Part shown: piece by piece, positions 42,757-51,751 of the stretch
How the letters are laid out: each line of letters starts with the position of its first letter
How positions within the stretch are numbered: the first letter of the stretch is position 1
Made by a program: the position numbers and the translations under genes
Notes under the pieces: generated by a model
The model's database searches: none
What the model saw: the letters and a program-made list of their open reading frames with translations, nothing else
Told to the model about the DNA's origin: nothing
Source of the DNA: Bradyrhizobium sp. Ash2021
Lineage (GTDB): Bacteria > Pseudomonadota > Alphaproteobacteria > Rhizobiales > Xanthobacteraceae
DNA: 64,000 nucleotides
Assembly (NCBI RefSeq): GCF_031202265.1
Contig: NZ_CP100604.1
Location: 7,980,501-8,044,500, forward strand
Direction: 5' to 3'

Positions 42757-42912
42757 ATGGCCATGCAGGATCAAGTGAATGCGACCCCCGCGCCCAAGCG
42801 AGTGCCGTGGAACAAGGGTAAGCTGACCGGGGCAAAGCCACCGCTGCGACCTCAACACGTCTGGTCGATCCGGACGAAACTCCGGATCGAAGGCCGTACT
42901 CGCGACCTCGCC
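42757..42912 (+). pseudogene. N-terminal remnant of a tyrosine recombinase / integrase
   Basis: The first 52 codons read PKRVPWNKGKLTGAKPPLRP and then HVWSIRTKLRIEGRTRDLA. I recognise this as the N-terminus of a widespread rhizobial integrase of the tyrosine recombinase family (usually continuing with MFNLAIDSKLRGCD). After RTRDLA the similarity stops; the frame goes on for ~42 unrelated codons to a stop at 43041. A ribosome site (GAGGAG) is still present. It marks a past integration or rearrangement. Confidence 0.55.
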
Positions 42913-43001
42913 AAGTTGATGTCTGAAATACCCGGGCAGAGCGGACATGCTCTGCCCGACCTCAAACCGCCGGTTTGTGCCAAAGAGCGACATCGACTCG
43001 A

Positions 43002-44252
43002 TCACGATCCGTCCGCTCGGGTGGCAGGGATCGTAAACTGAAAGAGAGCACCCTGCGGTTCGCACGGGATCGCCCACAGCCGTCCGCCGTGAGCTTCGAT
43101 GATTGAGCGGCAGATAGACAGGCCCAAGCCCATGCCCTCGGGTTTGGTCGTGTAGAATGGCTCGAACAGACGCGACAGGCTCTCCGGGCTCAGCCCCGGC
43201 CCGGTGTCCCGCACCGCGACGCACACGCCCTCCGGCTCAATACTCACGGTGCTGACGTGTAATTCGCGCGCGCCTCCCCCAATACCACTCATGGCCTGAA
43301 TGGCATTGACGATCAAGTTCAGCATCACTTGTTGCAGCTGGACCCGATCGCCCTGGACAGGCGGCAGCCCTTCTGCGAGCTGCGTCCGTACCAACACGCC
43401 ATTGTTCGCTGCTTCGGTGCGGGTCAGCGCCACGACTTCGAGAATCGCGTTGTTGATGCAGAACGCATCCTTCCGAGGAGGCGCTTTTTTTATGAGCGCG
43501 CGGGTTCGCCCGATGACCTGGCTCGCACGATTACCCTCCGTTATGATACCGGCGAGCGCCTCGCTCACCTCGCCGAAATCCGGTGGCTCCGCGCTTAGCC
43601 AGCGCCGAGCGGCTAACGCGTATGTGACCGTTGCTGTGATCGGCTGGTTCACTTCATGGGTGATCGAGGCCGTCAATTGGCCGATCGTCGTGATGCGGTT
43701 CGCGTGCGCCAGCGCCATCTGCGCCTCGCGATATTGCCGCTCGCGGCGGGTGCTCTCCAAGGCAATGGTGGCTTGCGCAGCGAAATCCCCGAATAAGGAA
43801 ATCTGTTTGTCGGTGAACGGCTGCACCTGTTTGCGGCCCAGAATAATCATCCCGACTATCTCATTGTCTTTGAGTAACGGCACAACCAGGCCCGTTCGAA
43901 GACCTGCGTTCACCGCCGCGATCAAAAAATCATCCCGACGATCGCCTTCAAGTGCTGTCAAGTCAGGGATGTGGGTGGGTAACCTGCTTGTGGCCAATCG
44001 ACTCCGAAAGCTCCCCATTTCGAGCACCGAGAATGATGACCACAGCTGACTAACCCAAAGGGGGTCCGCTCGCACCGCCACGAGACGAAAGCCGCTTTCA
44101 TCAGAGAGACGTAAGCTGCCTGCGTCTGCTCGGCAGAGACGTGTGGCGCTGTCGAGGATGACGTCGAAGATGGGCTGCAAGTCGTGCGGCGAGCTCGCAA
44201 TGGCGCGCAGCACTTCCGAGATGGCCGTCTGTTGCTCGATGAGTTCGGTCAC
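43002..44252 (-). CDS. Soluble GAF-domain sensor histidine kinase
   Basis: A 416-residue kinase without membrane spans. A short coiled start (TELIEQQTAISEVLRAIASS) leads to a GAF domain (residues ~25-170). The phosphoacceptor helix has H199 in THEVNQPI, of the HExNQP type found in FixL-like kinases, and the ATPase domain (~285-410) shows NLIVNAIQAM, DTGPGLSPE and GMGLGLSICRSI. GTG at 44252 is the only start after an in-frame stop upstream, with no clear ribosome site. Many relatives carry additional sensor domains ahead of this coiled segment, so the gene may be 5'-truncated. No response regulator adjoins; the nearest regulator is an AraC-type gene upstream. Confidence 0.87.
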   Translation of the reverse strand: MTELIEQQTAISEVLRAIASSPHDLQPIFDVILDSATRLCRADAGSLRLSDESGFRLVAVRADPLWVSQLWSSFSVLEMGSFRSRLATSRLPTHIPDLTALEGDRRDDFLIAAVNAGLRTGLVVPLLKDNEIVGMIILGRKQVQPFTDKQISLFGDFAAQATIALESTRRERQYREAQMALAHANRITTIGQLTASITHEVNQPITATVTYALAARRWLSAEPPDFGEVSEALAGIITEGNRASQVIGRTRALIKKAPPRKDAFCINNAILEVVALTRTEAANNGVLVRTQLAEGLPPVQGDRVQLQQVMLNLIVNAIQAMSGIGGGARELHVSTVSIEPEGVCVAVRDTGPGLSPESLSRLFEPFYTTKPEGMGLGLSICRSIIEAHGGRLWAIPCEPQGALFQFTIPATRADGS

Positions 44253-44470
44253 CCGATCTTGCGGCTCGGAAGCGGTCCTTTCTCCGTGGACTCTCGTTCA
44301 TGCGGTGCAGTTCCTCGGCTCAGACGGTGAGCGCAGTAAAACGGCTCCAGCCGCAGTTCGCGATAGCTCCCATGGCTGTCCAAACCGAAAAGAGGGTTTA
44401 GCGACAGTTTGAGCTGAGAAAAGATTGGTTTCGGCCAAAGAGCTGGTGAAACCGGCCAATATTCAAGTGA

Positions 44471-45550
44471 TTAGGCGGATGCCGAAGTCTCGCCGGACAT
44501 CTGCCTGAACTTATGCGGCGCCACCTTGGTCCAGCGGCGGAATGCCTGCCTAAAACTGGCAACGTCGCTAAAGCCCAGTGACCCGGAAATGTGTTCGACC
44601 GTCAGGTCCGTTTCACGCAGATATCTAATTGCCATTTCCATGCGCAATTCATCGACCAAGTTGCGGAAAGATGTTTTTTCTTCGCGCAGCTTTCTTCGAA
44701 GCGTGCGGGCGCTCATGTTTAGATTGCTTGCAACGTCGCTGAAACTTAACGGTCGCAGCAAATTGGTCAGAAGAAGTTGCCGAACTTTGCCAGCCAGCCC
44801 AAGGCGAAGCTGAAGATCCTCCATCAGGCGATCGCATAGCTCGACCACCGCCAAATAAGTTATTTCGCTTCCGAGCTTCGGCGTGCAATCGAGCCAGGCC
44901 GCGTCAAACCGAAGCTGATTCTCGGATTGCCTGAACAACACCGGACATCCAAACATCTCCGAATACTTTGGCGCGTCGTCCGGCGCACCATACGTGACAT
45001 GGAGCTCCCGCCCGGCAAACGAGGATCCTATGAAGTCGCGGTGAAGCGATACGGTAATGCCGAACTGCATTTCAACGAGAAACCTGTAAAGGGAGGCATC
45101 AATGCGTGGATGCGCCATCGGAGTAAATGTCCAGATCCCGCAGCCGCCCGCCTCCTTAAAGTCAATTTCGGCAAGTGGTGTCGCGAGCTGATGGTACTTC
45201 ACTGCGAATTGCATAGTTCGGCGATAGTTCGTGCTGCTGAGCATGGCGAAACCATACATCCCATAGTCGGTGACGTGGAATCGCAGGCCAGCGCTATAGG
45301 CAAAATGGGGATTACGACAAAGCTTATTGGCGTTGCGGTAACATTCGATGATTTGATTGAGCGAGACGCGCGTGGCGGGCGAAGACGTTGCATTTCTGGA
45401 TATACGCACGCCAGCAAGTGCGTTCTCCACCGAGATTCCCTCCACCGCCAGCGCGTCGATAACCCTCGCGAGCTTCACGACCTGATAAACTTTATCTTCT
45501 GGGCCCGTCCTGAGGCGCCTTTGCGCCAATTCGTTGAACCGCAAGCTCAT
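44471..45550 (-). CDS. AraC-family transcriptional regulator
   Basis: A 359-residue regulator of the OruR/ArgR-like AraC group: an N-terminal effector domain of the Arabinose_bd type (residues ~15-215, YGMYGFAMLSSTNYRRTMQ) and a C-terminal double helix-turn-helix (~255-355, SFSDVASNLNMSARTLRRKL and EHISGSLGFSDVASFRQAFRRWT). ATG at 45550 is preferred to 45592. It lies upstream of the GAF kinase on the same strand with a 218-base gap. Such proteins often control amino acid or small-acid catabolism, but no target operon adjoins. Confidence 0.9.
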   Translation of the reverse strand: MSLRFNELAQRRLRTGPEDKVYQVVKLARVIDALAVEGISVENALAGVRISRNATSSPATRVSLNQIIECYRNANKLCRNPHFAYSAGLRFHVTDYGMYGFAMLSSTNYRRTMQFAVKYHQLATPLAEIDFKEAGGCGIWTFTPMAHPRIDASLYRFLVEMQFGITVSLHRDFIGSSFAGRELHVTYGAPDDAPKYSEMFGCPVLFRQSENQLRFDAAWLDCTPKLGSEITYLAVVELCDRLMEDLQLRLGLAGKVRQLLLTNLLRPLSFSDVASNLNMSARTLRRKLREEKTSFRNLVDELRMEMAIRYLRETDLTVEHISGSLGFSDVASFRQAFRRWTKVAPHKFRQMSGETSASA

Positions 45551-45954
45551 GCGTCCGCCTCGCATTCGTGGCAAGCACAAATTCGTCCGCACCAGTTTTC
45601 ATGCAGGATACGCTCTGTCGAAGGATCGAGCTTGTAGGCGATTGAGGTGATTTGTACGCGACTGCGCAAGCAACCGGTCCGCCAGCGACGTCCGCTTCTG
45701 GCGGCACGAAACGGACATATCGAGATGTCTGCTATTTGGTCGCTTTCGGCGGCAAAGCGGACATCAGCCGCCGAAAGCGAAAGTAAATTCAGAGCATTGC
45801 CGGCTTCGCATCGTGGCTGGATGGCGTGGTGTTCGTGAAAGTTATGAGAGCGATAACCCTGCGGGATAGTAGATATCGTGTGACGCAACTTGATCGTGCG
45901 AGGTGACGCGCTATTCGCAAAATGTCGAGAAGTTCAGCTCGCCCCTGGATCAAG
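45551..45954. other. Intergenic region with degenerate repeat pieces
   Basis: At 45768-45799 the sequence CCGCCGAAAGCGAAAGTAAATTCAGAGCATT matches the 5' part of dispersed copies B and C with one base missing. Around 45685-45770 similar degenerate segments (CGGACATATCGAGATGTC, GGCAAAGCGGACATCAG) recall other Bradyrhizobium repeats. No gene is supported. Confidence 0.55.
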
Positions 45955-45985
45955 AAAAAGGCCGGCGGGCGTTACGCCGCCGACC
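45955..45985 (-). terminator. Strong factor-independent terminator on the minus strand
   Basis: On the minus strand GGTCGGCGG pairs with CCGCCGGCC (one G-U) around an eight-base loop, followed by CTTTTTC. It lies ~195 bases beyond the nearest minus-strand stop (46179), leaving room for a 3' leader or a small RNA. Confidence 0.7.
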
Positions 45986-46178
45986 TTGTCTTGCAGCTGC
46001 CGCCTCGTGGGTCCGGTTCCGCTGCTTTGCATTCCGCTTGCTACTTCTACCTTGATCGGTAGCACCCAGCGCCGGCTGACGCCATTGCACGCGGGTATGG
46101 CCAAACGATACCGAGGTAGGCTCGCACATGGAATCGGATGGAACCGGCTATCCATTGGTTTAGGCCCGGTGTGGTGAG

Positions 46179-46676
46179 CTACATCACCACCGGCGCATCC
46201 GGCAGTTCGTTCGGTCCGCCGCCGCGGCCGGGAAAATGCGCCGCCAGTTGCCGCGACACCGCCTCGATCCCCTTGATTACGCCGCTTTCGAACCTGGCCG
46301 CCCGAAAATCCGTTTCCATCTCTCTGCAGATCTTCTCCCAACCGGCCGCGCCGACCTTGGCGTCGATGCCGCGATCGGCGATGATCTCGACATTACGGTC
46401 GGCGAGCAGCAGGTAGATCAGCACGCCGTTATTATGCTCGGTGTCCCAGATCCGCAATTGCGAGAAAATATCCAGCGCCCGCTCCCGCGCCGGCTGATCC
46501 CGGAACAGCGGCGCGCCGTCGAGCGCGCCTTCCACCACAAAGCGGACCTGGCCGGAATGCGTGGCTTCGCCGGCCCTGATCGCCCGCTCGATCGCATCAA
46601 GCACGCTTCGCGGAAAATAGCGCCGCAGCCACCAGTGGTGATGGAGAAGATGTTTGCCGATGCGTCCGATGCCCAT
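46179..46676 (-). CDS. TPM-domain protein, second copy
   Basis: A 165-residue protein with a TPM-type domain (PF04536): HLLHHHWWLRRYFP near the start, GQVRFVVEG, RALDIFSQLRIWDTEHNNGVLIYLLLADRNVEIIADRGI (conserved N-G-V-L-I-Y core) and a Cys in KICREM. It has no signal peptide, so it is probably cytosolic or membrane-associated. ATG at 46676 is chosen; it lies 13 bases after the preceding TPM gene. Third gene of the lemA operon. Confidence 0.8.
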   Translation of the reverse strand: MGIGRIGKHLLHHHWWLRRYFPRSVLDAIERAIRAGEATHSGQVRFVVEGALDGAPLFRDQPARERALDIFSQLRIWDTEHNNGVLIYLLLADRNVEIIADRGIDAKVGAAGWEKICREMETDFRAARFESGVIKGIEAVSRQLAAHFPGRGGGPNELPDAPVVM

Positions 46677-46689
46677 GTCCCAGCTCTCT

Positions 46690-47607
46690 CTACCAGCTTC
46701 CAGACGCGCCGCCGCCGCCAAAGCTGCCGCCACCGCCGCCGCTGTCGCTGTCGCTCGAACTGCTGCTACTGCTGCCGCCACTGGACCAGGAGCCGCCGCC
46801 GCTATAACCGCCGCCCGACCAGCCGCCCCTGCCACGACCGCCCGGCGCAGGCGCAGTGATGGCATCGCTGAACATCACGAAGATCGACGCGATCACGCCC
46901 GAGAGTGCCGCCGCGAGCAGCGAACCGAAGAAGAACCAGGCGATCAGCGCTACCAGGCCGCCGGATACGGCCGATCCGACCAGCCGTCCCAGCACGCCGC
47001 GCATCATGCCGCCGAACAGCAGTACCGGGATGATGAGGAACGGATTGAACAGGTCGGTCGGATCGAACGACCTCGTCGAACCTTGCCGATGCGGCTGCTC
47101 CGGCGCCGGTAATTTTTCGCCGTCGATGACCCGGATAATCCGATCGACGCCCGCGGAAATGCCGCCGGCAAAATCGCCGCTGCGGAATCTCGGAGTGATG
47201 ATTTCGTCGATGATACGTTTTGAGGTGATGTCGGTCAGCGCGCCTTCGAGGCCGTAGCCGACCTCGATGCGAAGCCTGTAGTCGTTCTTGGCGACCACAA
47301 GAATAGCGCCGTCGTCGATCCTCTTGCGGCCGATCTTCCAGGCCTCGGCGACCCGCAGTGAATATTGCTCGATTGTCTCGGGCGCGGTGGTCGGCACGAT
47401 CAGGACCGCGATCTGGCTGCCTTTTCTCGCTTCGAAAGCCCTCAGGGTTTGCTGAAGCGAGTCAAGTTCGCCACTGGACAGTGTTCCGGTCTGGTCGACG
47501 ACGCGCCCCACCAGCGGCGGCACCGCGACGTCGGCCAAAGCTGGCGACAAGCCTGGAAAAATCCAGCCCAGCAGCAGCGCAAGCAGAATGGCTCTTGCAG
47601 CGTTCAT
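46690..47607 (-). CDS. TPM-domain exported membrane protein (YgcG-like)
   Basis: A 305-residue protein: signal peptide (ARAILLALLLGWIFPGLSPALA), TPM domain (residues ~28-150, VVDQTGTLSSGELDSLQQTL and YSLRVAEAWKIGRKRIDDGAILVVAKND), two transmembrane helices (~190-245) and a Gly/Ser-rich tail ending GGGGSFGGGGASGSW. This is the YgcG layout normally found next to lemA, as here. The family is thought to have an envelope role, linked in some organisms to photosystem II repair. ATG at 47607 is preferred to a TTG three codons upstream. Confidence 0.9.
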   Translation of the reverse strand: MNAARAILLALLLGWIFPGLSPALADVAVPPLVGRVVDQTGTLSSGELDSLQQTLRAFEARKGSQIAVLIVPTTAPETIEQYSLRVAEAWKIGRKRIDDGAILVVAKNDYRLRIEVGYGLEGALTDITSKRIIDEIITPRFRSGDFAGGISAGVDRIIRVIDGEKLPAPEQPHRQGSTRSFDPTDLFNPFLIIPVLLFGGMMRGVLGRLVGSAVSGGLVALIAWFFFGSLLAAALSGVIASIFVMFSDAITAPAPGGRGRGGWSGGGYSGGGSWSSGGSSSSSSSDSDSGGGGGSFGGGGASGSW

Positions 47608-47643
47608 CGCGGTCAAATTCTTGCTGTTGGCTATTACGATTGG

Positions 47644-48255
47644 CTATTTCGACGGGGCCGCCGGCGCGGGATTGAAGTCAACTTTCGGCGCGACAGAGAT
47701 TTCTTTCTCGTTCTCGACCGAAAAATTCGGCTTTTCCTTGTAGCCGAACATCATCGCGGTCAAATTGTTCGGAAAGGTGCGGATGCCGACATTATAGTCC
47801 TGCACCGATTTGATGTAGCGGTTGCGCGCCACCGTGATGCGGTTCTCGGTGCCCTCGAGCTGCGCCATCAGATCGCGAAACAAGGCATCCGATTTCAGCT
47901 GCGGATAGTTCTCGGTCACGACCAGCAATCGCGATAGCGCGCTGGAGAGTTCACCCTGGGCTGCGGTGAATTTCTGGAACGCCGCGGGATCGTTGAGCAC
48001 TTCGGGCGTCGCCTGAATGCTGCCGACCTTGGCGCGGGCGTTGGTGACCCCCAGCAGCACGTCCTTTTCCTGCTGCGCAAAGCCCTTCACCGAATTGACC
48101 AGGTTCGGCACGAGGTCGGCGCGGCGCTGATACTGGTTGACCACCTCCGACCAGTTCGACTTGACCTGTTCGTCATTGGTCTGGATCGTGTTATAGCCGC
48201 AATTGGTTAAACTCAGCGTCGCCAGCGCCGCCAGCACGGTCCAAAATTTACGCAT
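47644..48255 (-). CDS. lemA: LemA family lipoprotein
   Basis: A 203-residue protein with a lipoprotein-type N-terminus (RKFWTVLAALATLSLTNCG, lipobox cysteine at ~19) and the LemA helical domain: NWSEVVNQYQRRADLVPNLV, ENYPQLKSDALFRDLMAQLEGTENRI and FPNNLTAMMFGYKEKPNF. Bacterial LemA is usually encoded with YgcG-type TPM proteins; here two TPM genes follow within 36 and 13 bases. The exact envelope function is not established. Confidence 0.92.
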   Translation of the reverse strand: MRKFWTVLAALATLSLTNCGYNTIQTNDEQVKSNWSEVVNQYQRRADLVPNLVNSVKGFAQQEKDVLLGVTNARAKVGSIQATPEVLNDPAAFQKFTAAQGELSSALSRLLVVTENYPQLKSDALFRDLMAQLEGTENRITVARNRYIKSVQDYNVGIRTFPNNLTAMMFGYKEKPNFSVENEKEISVAPKVDFNPAPAAPSK

Positions 48256-48414
48256 CGAAGTTCTCCCGGTGAAACCTTCCGCCAACGTATCAGAACAGTC
48301 TCGCGAGGTAATCCCGCGCGCGGCCGCGTCCAGATTCATTTTTTGCGGATGATAGTTCTTGCCTATCAGTCTCCGAACTAGTCATCATGGTTCAACTCGA
48401 TCCCGGGAGGATCC

Positions 48415-49278
48415 ATGAAAACAACAGAAAACAGGTTCGAGACCATCATCGTCGAGCGGCCGGCACCGTCCATCGCGCGGATCGTGATGAGCCGCCCCGA
48501 GGCGCGCAACGCCCAAAACCTGCAGATGACCTACGATCTCAACACCGCCTTCGACCAGGCGGTGCAGGACGATTCGGTCAAGGTCATCATCCTTGCCGGC
48601 AACGGCCCGCATTTCTCCGCCGGCCACGATCTGCGCCCCGGAGGTAAAAACGCCGCCGGCGTCGATTTTCCGCCGGTCGGAAATTGGGGCGGTTTTGCCG
48701 AGCCCAACGCCCATGGCCGCTTCGCGCGCGAGCAGGAGATTTACCTGCAGATCACGCGGCGCTGGCGCAATCTGGCAAAGCCCATGATCGCGGAAGTGCA
48801 CGGCAAGTGCATCGCCGGCGGGTTGATGCTGGCATGGGCCTGCGACCTCATTGTCGCCAGCCAGGACGCGGAATTCTGCGATCCCGTGGTCACCATGGGC
48901 GTCTGCGGCGTCGAGTGGTTCGTCCACCCCTGGGAACTCGGTCCGCGCAAGGCCAAGGAGTTGCTGTTCACCGCCGACGCCTGGAGCGCCGACGAAGCGC
49001 ACCGGCTCGGCATGGTCAATCACGTGGTGCCACGCGCGGAGCTTTCGTCGTTCGTGATGGCGCTGGCGCAGAAGATCGCGGCCAAACCCGCCTTTGCGCT
49101 GAAACTGACCAAGGAAGCCGTCAATCGCTCGGTTGACGTCATGGGGCAGCCGGCCGCGATCGAGCAGGCGTTCGCGCTGCATCAGCTATGTCACGCGCAT
49201 AATCTGCAGGAATTCGGAATGGTGGTGGATCCCGCGGGTCTTCATCCCTCCGTCAGGAAACCGGCCGTAGCGAAGTAA
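48415..49278 (+). CDS. Enoyl-CoA hydratase/isomerase family protein
   Basis: A 287-residue crotonase-fold enzyme, first gene of a three-gene operon with two acyl-CoA dehydrogenases. The oxyanion-hole segments are GNGPHFSAGHDLRPGG (~residues 62-77) and HGKCIAGGLMLAWACDLIVAS (~128-148), with GVCGVEWFVHPWELG further on; the usual second catalytic glutamate is replaced in this subgroup, so hydratase activity versus another crotonase reaction is open. GGGAGG precedes the ATG. The operon suggests degradation of an unusual fatty or cyclic acyl-CoA. Confidence 0.88.
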   Translation: MKTTENRFETIIVERPAPSIARIVMSRPEARNAQNLQMTYDLNTAFDQAVQDDSVKVIILAGNGPHFSAGHDLRPGGKNAAGVDFPPVGNWGGFAEPNAHGRFAREQEIYLQITRRWRNLAKPMIAEVHGKCIAGGLMLAWACDLIVASQDAEFCDPVVTMGVCGVEWFVHPWELGPRKAKELLFTADAWSADEAHRLGMVNHVVPRAELSSFVMALAQKIAAKPAFALKLTKEAVNRSVDVMGQPAAIEQAFALHQLCHAHNLQEFGMVVDPAGLHPSVRKPAVAK

Positions 49279-49283
49279 ATCAG

Positions 49284-50432
49284 ATGGACCTTACCTTGAG
49301 CGACGAGCAGCGGCTGCTGCGCGAAAGTGCCGACCGCTTTGTCAGCGAGACCTATGATGCCGATCACCGGCGGCGCCAGGCCAGCGATCCGCTCGGCTTC
49401 AGTGCGGCGATCTGGAAACAGTTCGCCGATCTTGGCTGGCTGGCGCTGCCGATTCCGGAAAATTATGGCGGGCTTGGCGGCGGCGCCATCGAGACCGGAA
49501 TTTTGATGGAAGCATTCGGGCGCGGCCTCGTCTCGGAGCCCTATCTCTCGACGGTGGTGATCGGCGCTGCGCTGATATCGGAATCCGGCAGCGAGGCGCA
49601 GAAGCAGGCGCTGTTACCCAAAATCGCCGACGGTTCGCTTTATCTGGCGTTCGCGCATTCGGAACGCGCGGCGCGCTTCGATCTGGCCAAGGTCGCAACC
49701 GCCGCAAGCAAGACCTCCGATGGCTGGTGTCTCGATGGCCACAAGACCGCAGTGCTAGACGGCAACGCGGCCGGCCAGATCATCGTCTCGGCGCGGGTCG
49801 CCGGCGACAACGGTACGCCCGGAAAATTGTGCTTGTTCCTGATGCCGGCAGGCACGCCCGGGCTCGCGTCGCACGATTTTCCAAGATTAGGCGGCGGCCG
49901 CGCCTGCAATCTTGATTTGTCGGATGTTCGCCTGCCCGCCGACGCGTTGCTCGGCGACGGCAGCGACGCGCTGCCTGCGATCGAAGCCGTGGTCGACCGC
50001 GCGATGGCCGCTCTTGGCGCCGAGGCGGTCGGCATCATGCAGACCCTGCTCGACACCACGCTCGAATACACGAAAATGCGAAAACAGTTCGGCCGGCCGC
50101 TGTCCGCCAATCAGGTGATCCGTCACCGCCTCGCCGACATGGCGATGCAATGCGACGAGGCCCGCTCGATGGCGTTGCGTGCCGCGCTGATGGTCGACGC
50201 CGAACCCACCGCGCGCAGCCGTGCCGCGTCGGGCGCGAAAGCAAAAATCGGCAAATGCGCGCGCTTCGTCGCCGAGCAATCGGTCCAGCTGCACGGCGCC
50301 ATGGGCGTCACCGAAGAGCTCGACATCGGCTCCTATTTCAAGCGGTTGCTCGCCTTCGACACGCTGTTCGGCGGCAGCGCCCACCATTATCGCCGCCACG
50401 CCGCATTGGGCGGGCGTCCCATTCAAACCTGA
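49284..50432 (+). CDS. Acyl-CoA dehydrogenase
   Basis: A 382-residue FAD acyl-CoA dehydrogenase-fold protein. Seen: FADLGWLALPIPENYGGLGG near residue 50 and a C-terminal segment QLHGAMGVTEELDIGSYFKR; these are family segments, although the usual glutamate base region differs from the main-chain enzymes. It begins 5 bases after the enoyl-CoA hydratase gene. It likely forms a heteromeric dehydrogenase with the following gene, as paired divergent ACAD genes often do in steroid and cyclic-acid pathways. Confidence 0.88.
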   Translation: MDLTLSDEQRLLRESADRFVSETYDADHRRRQASDPLGFSAAIWKQFADLGWLALPIPENYGGLGGGAIETGILMEAFGRGLVSEPYLSTVVIGAALISESGSEAQKQALLPKIADGSLYLAFAHSERAARFDLAKVATAASKTSDGWCLDGHKTAVLDGNAAGQIIVSARVAGDNGTPGKLCLFLMPAGTPGLASHDFPRLGGGRACNLDLSDVRLPADALLGDGSDALPAIEAVVDRAMAALGAEAVGIMQTLLDTTLEYTKMRKQFGRPLSANQVIRHRLADMAMQCDEARSMALRAALMVDAEPTARSRAASGAKAKIGKCARFVAEQSVQLHGAMGVTEELDIGSYFKRLLAFDTLFGGSAHHYRRHAALGGRPIQT

Positions 50433-50444
50433 GCGGAGCGCGAC

Positions 50445-51641
50445 ATGGATCTCAGTTTCAGTACCGAGGAGCGCGCCTTCGAACGGGAAGTCCGCGACTT
50501 CATCGCCGCCAACCTGACGCCGGACATCAAGCGCGCCACCGCGCTGACACCGTCGGTGTTCTCCGATCCCGACATCGGCATGGCCTGGCAGAGAGCCCTG
50601 CACAAAAAGGGCTGGGGCGCGCCGGGATGGCCGGTGGAATATGGCGGGCCCGCCTGGACGGCGGCGCAGCGCTGGATTTTTGAGGCCGAATGCGCCCGCG
50701 CCGGCACGCCGAACGTCAACGTGATGGGCGTCAAGATGGTCGGCCCCGTCATCATCGGCTTCGGCTCGCCCGAGCAAAAGAATTTCTATCTGCCGCGAAT
50801 TCTCTCCGGCGAGGATTACTGGTGCCAGGGCTATTCCGAACCGGGCTCCGGCTCCGATCTCGCCTCGCTGAAAACCAGGGCCGTGCGCGACGGTAACGAC
50901 TACATCATCAACGGCACAAAAATCTGGACCACGCATGCGCATCACGCCAACCGCATGTTCGCATTGGTGCGCACCAACGACACCGAGCGCCAGCAGGACG
51001 GCATCAGTTTCATCCTGATCGACATGAACAGCCCGGGCATCACGACGAGGCCGATCCTGACCATCGGCGGCGATCACGAGGTCAACCAGGTGTTCTTCGA
51101 CGACGTCCGCGTCCCCGTCGCCAACCGCGTCGGCGAGGAGGGCAAGGGCTGGACCTATGGCAAATATCTGCTCGAGTTCGAACGCGGCTCCGGCATCGCC
51201 TCGGCCAAGCTGCGCGAGGCGCTGAAGACGGTTTCCGATCTCGCCGAATCCGACGCCACCGGCCGCGCCATCGACGATCCCGATATCGGGTTAAGGATAT
51301 CCGAGATCGAGGTCGATATCGACACGCTGGAAATGACCGAGCTGCGCGTGCTGTCGGCGCTGCAAACCGGACAGAATCCGGGCGCGGTCTCGTCGCTGCT
51401 GAAATTGCGCGTCAGTGAAATTCGCCAGGCCGTGACCCGGCTCGGCGTCGAGGTGATCGGCAACGACGGCCTCTATGTCGAGCCGGTGCGGCCGTTCTAC
51501 AAGCTCAACGAGCAGCCTGGGATACCCGAGGAGATGTTGCCGGTGGTGCCGGAATATCTCAACAGCCGGGCCTACACCATCTTCGGCGGCTCATCGGAGA
51601 TCCAGCGCGATATTGTCGCGAAGATGGTGCTGGGGTTGTAG
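50445..51641 (+). CDS. Acyl-CoA dehydrogenase
   Basis: A 398-residue acyl-CoA dehydrogenase. Seen: GAPGWPVEYGGPAWTAAQRW (~60), the FAD/substrate loop YSEPGSGSDLASLKTRA (~128-144), GTKIWTTHAHHANRMF and a C-terminal FGGSSEIQRDIVAKMVLGL. It starts 12 bases after the other dehydrogenase. The shared operon supports one oxidative pathway; the acyl-CoA substrate is not identified. Confidence 0.9.
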   Translation: MDLSFSTEERAFEREVRDFIAANLTPDIKRATALTPSVFSDPDIGMAWQRALHKKGWGAPGWPVEYGGPAWTAAQRWIFEAECARAGTPNVNVMGVKMVGPVIIGFGSPEQKNFYLPRILSGEDYWCQGYSEPGSGSDLASLKTRAVRDGNDYIINGTKIWTTHAHHANRMFALVRTNDTERQQDGISFILIDMNSPGITTRPILTIGGDHEVNQVFFDDVRVPVANRVGEEGKGWTYGKYLLEFERGSGIASAKLREALKTVSDLAESDATGRAIDDPDIGLRISEIEVDIDTLEMTELRVLSALQTGQNPGAVSSLLKLRVSEIRQAVTRLGVEVIGNDGLYVEPVRPFYKLNEQPGIPEEMLPVVPEYLNSRAYTIFGGSSEIQRDIVAKMVLGL

Positions 51642-51650
51642 GCGCCACAC

Positions 51651-51748
51651 GCCGTCGTTCCGGGGCGATGCGCAGCATCGAACCCGGAACCTCGAAATTG
51701 TGGCGCGAGATTCCGGGTTCGCGTCTTCGACGCGCCCCGGAATGACGG
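51651..51748. repeat. REP-like palindrome
   Basis: CGTCGTTCCGGGGCG at the left is the inverse of CGCCCCGGAATGACGG at the right, with CGAACCCGGAA and TTCCGGGTTCG as inner arms. It separates the convergent dehydrogenase and molybdenum hydroxylase genes. Confidence 0.75.
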
Positions 51749-51751
51749 CAA

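Noticed and set aside
48385..49182. 265-codon minus-strand frame opposite the enoyl-CoA hydratase
   Set aside because: Antisense shadow; the plus strand has crotonase motifs.
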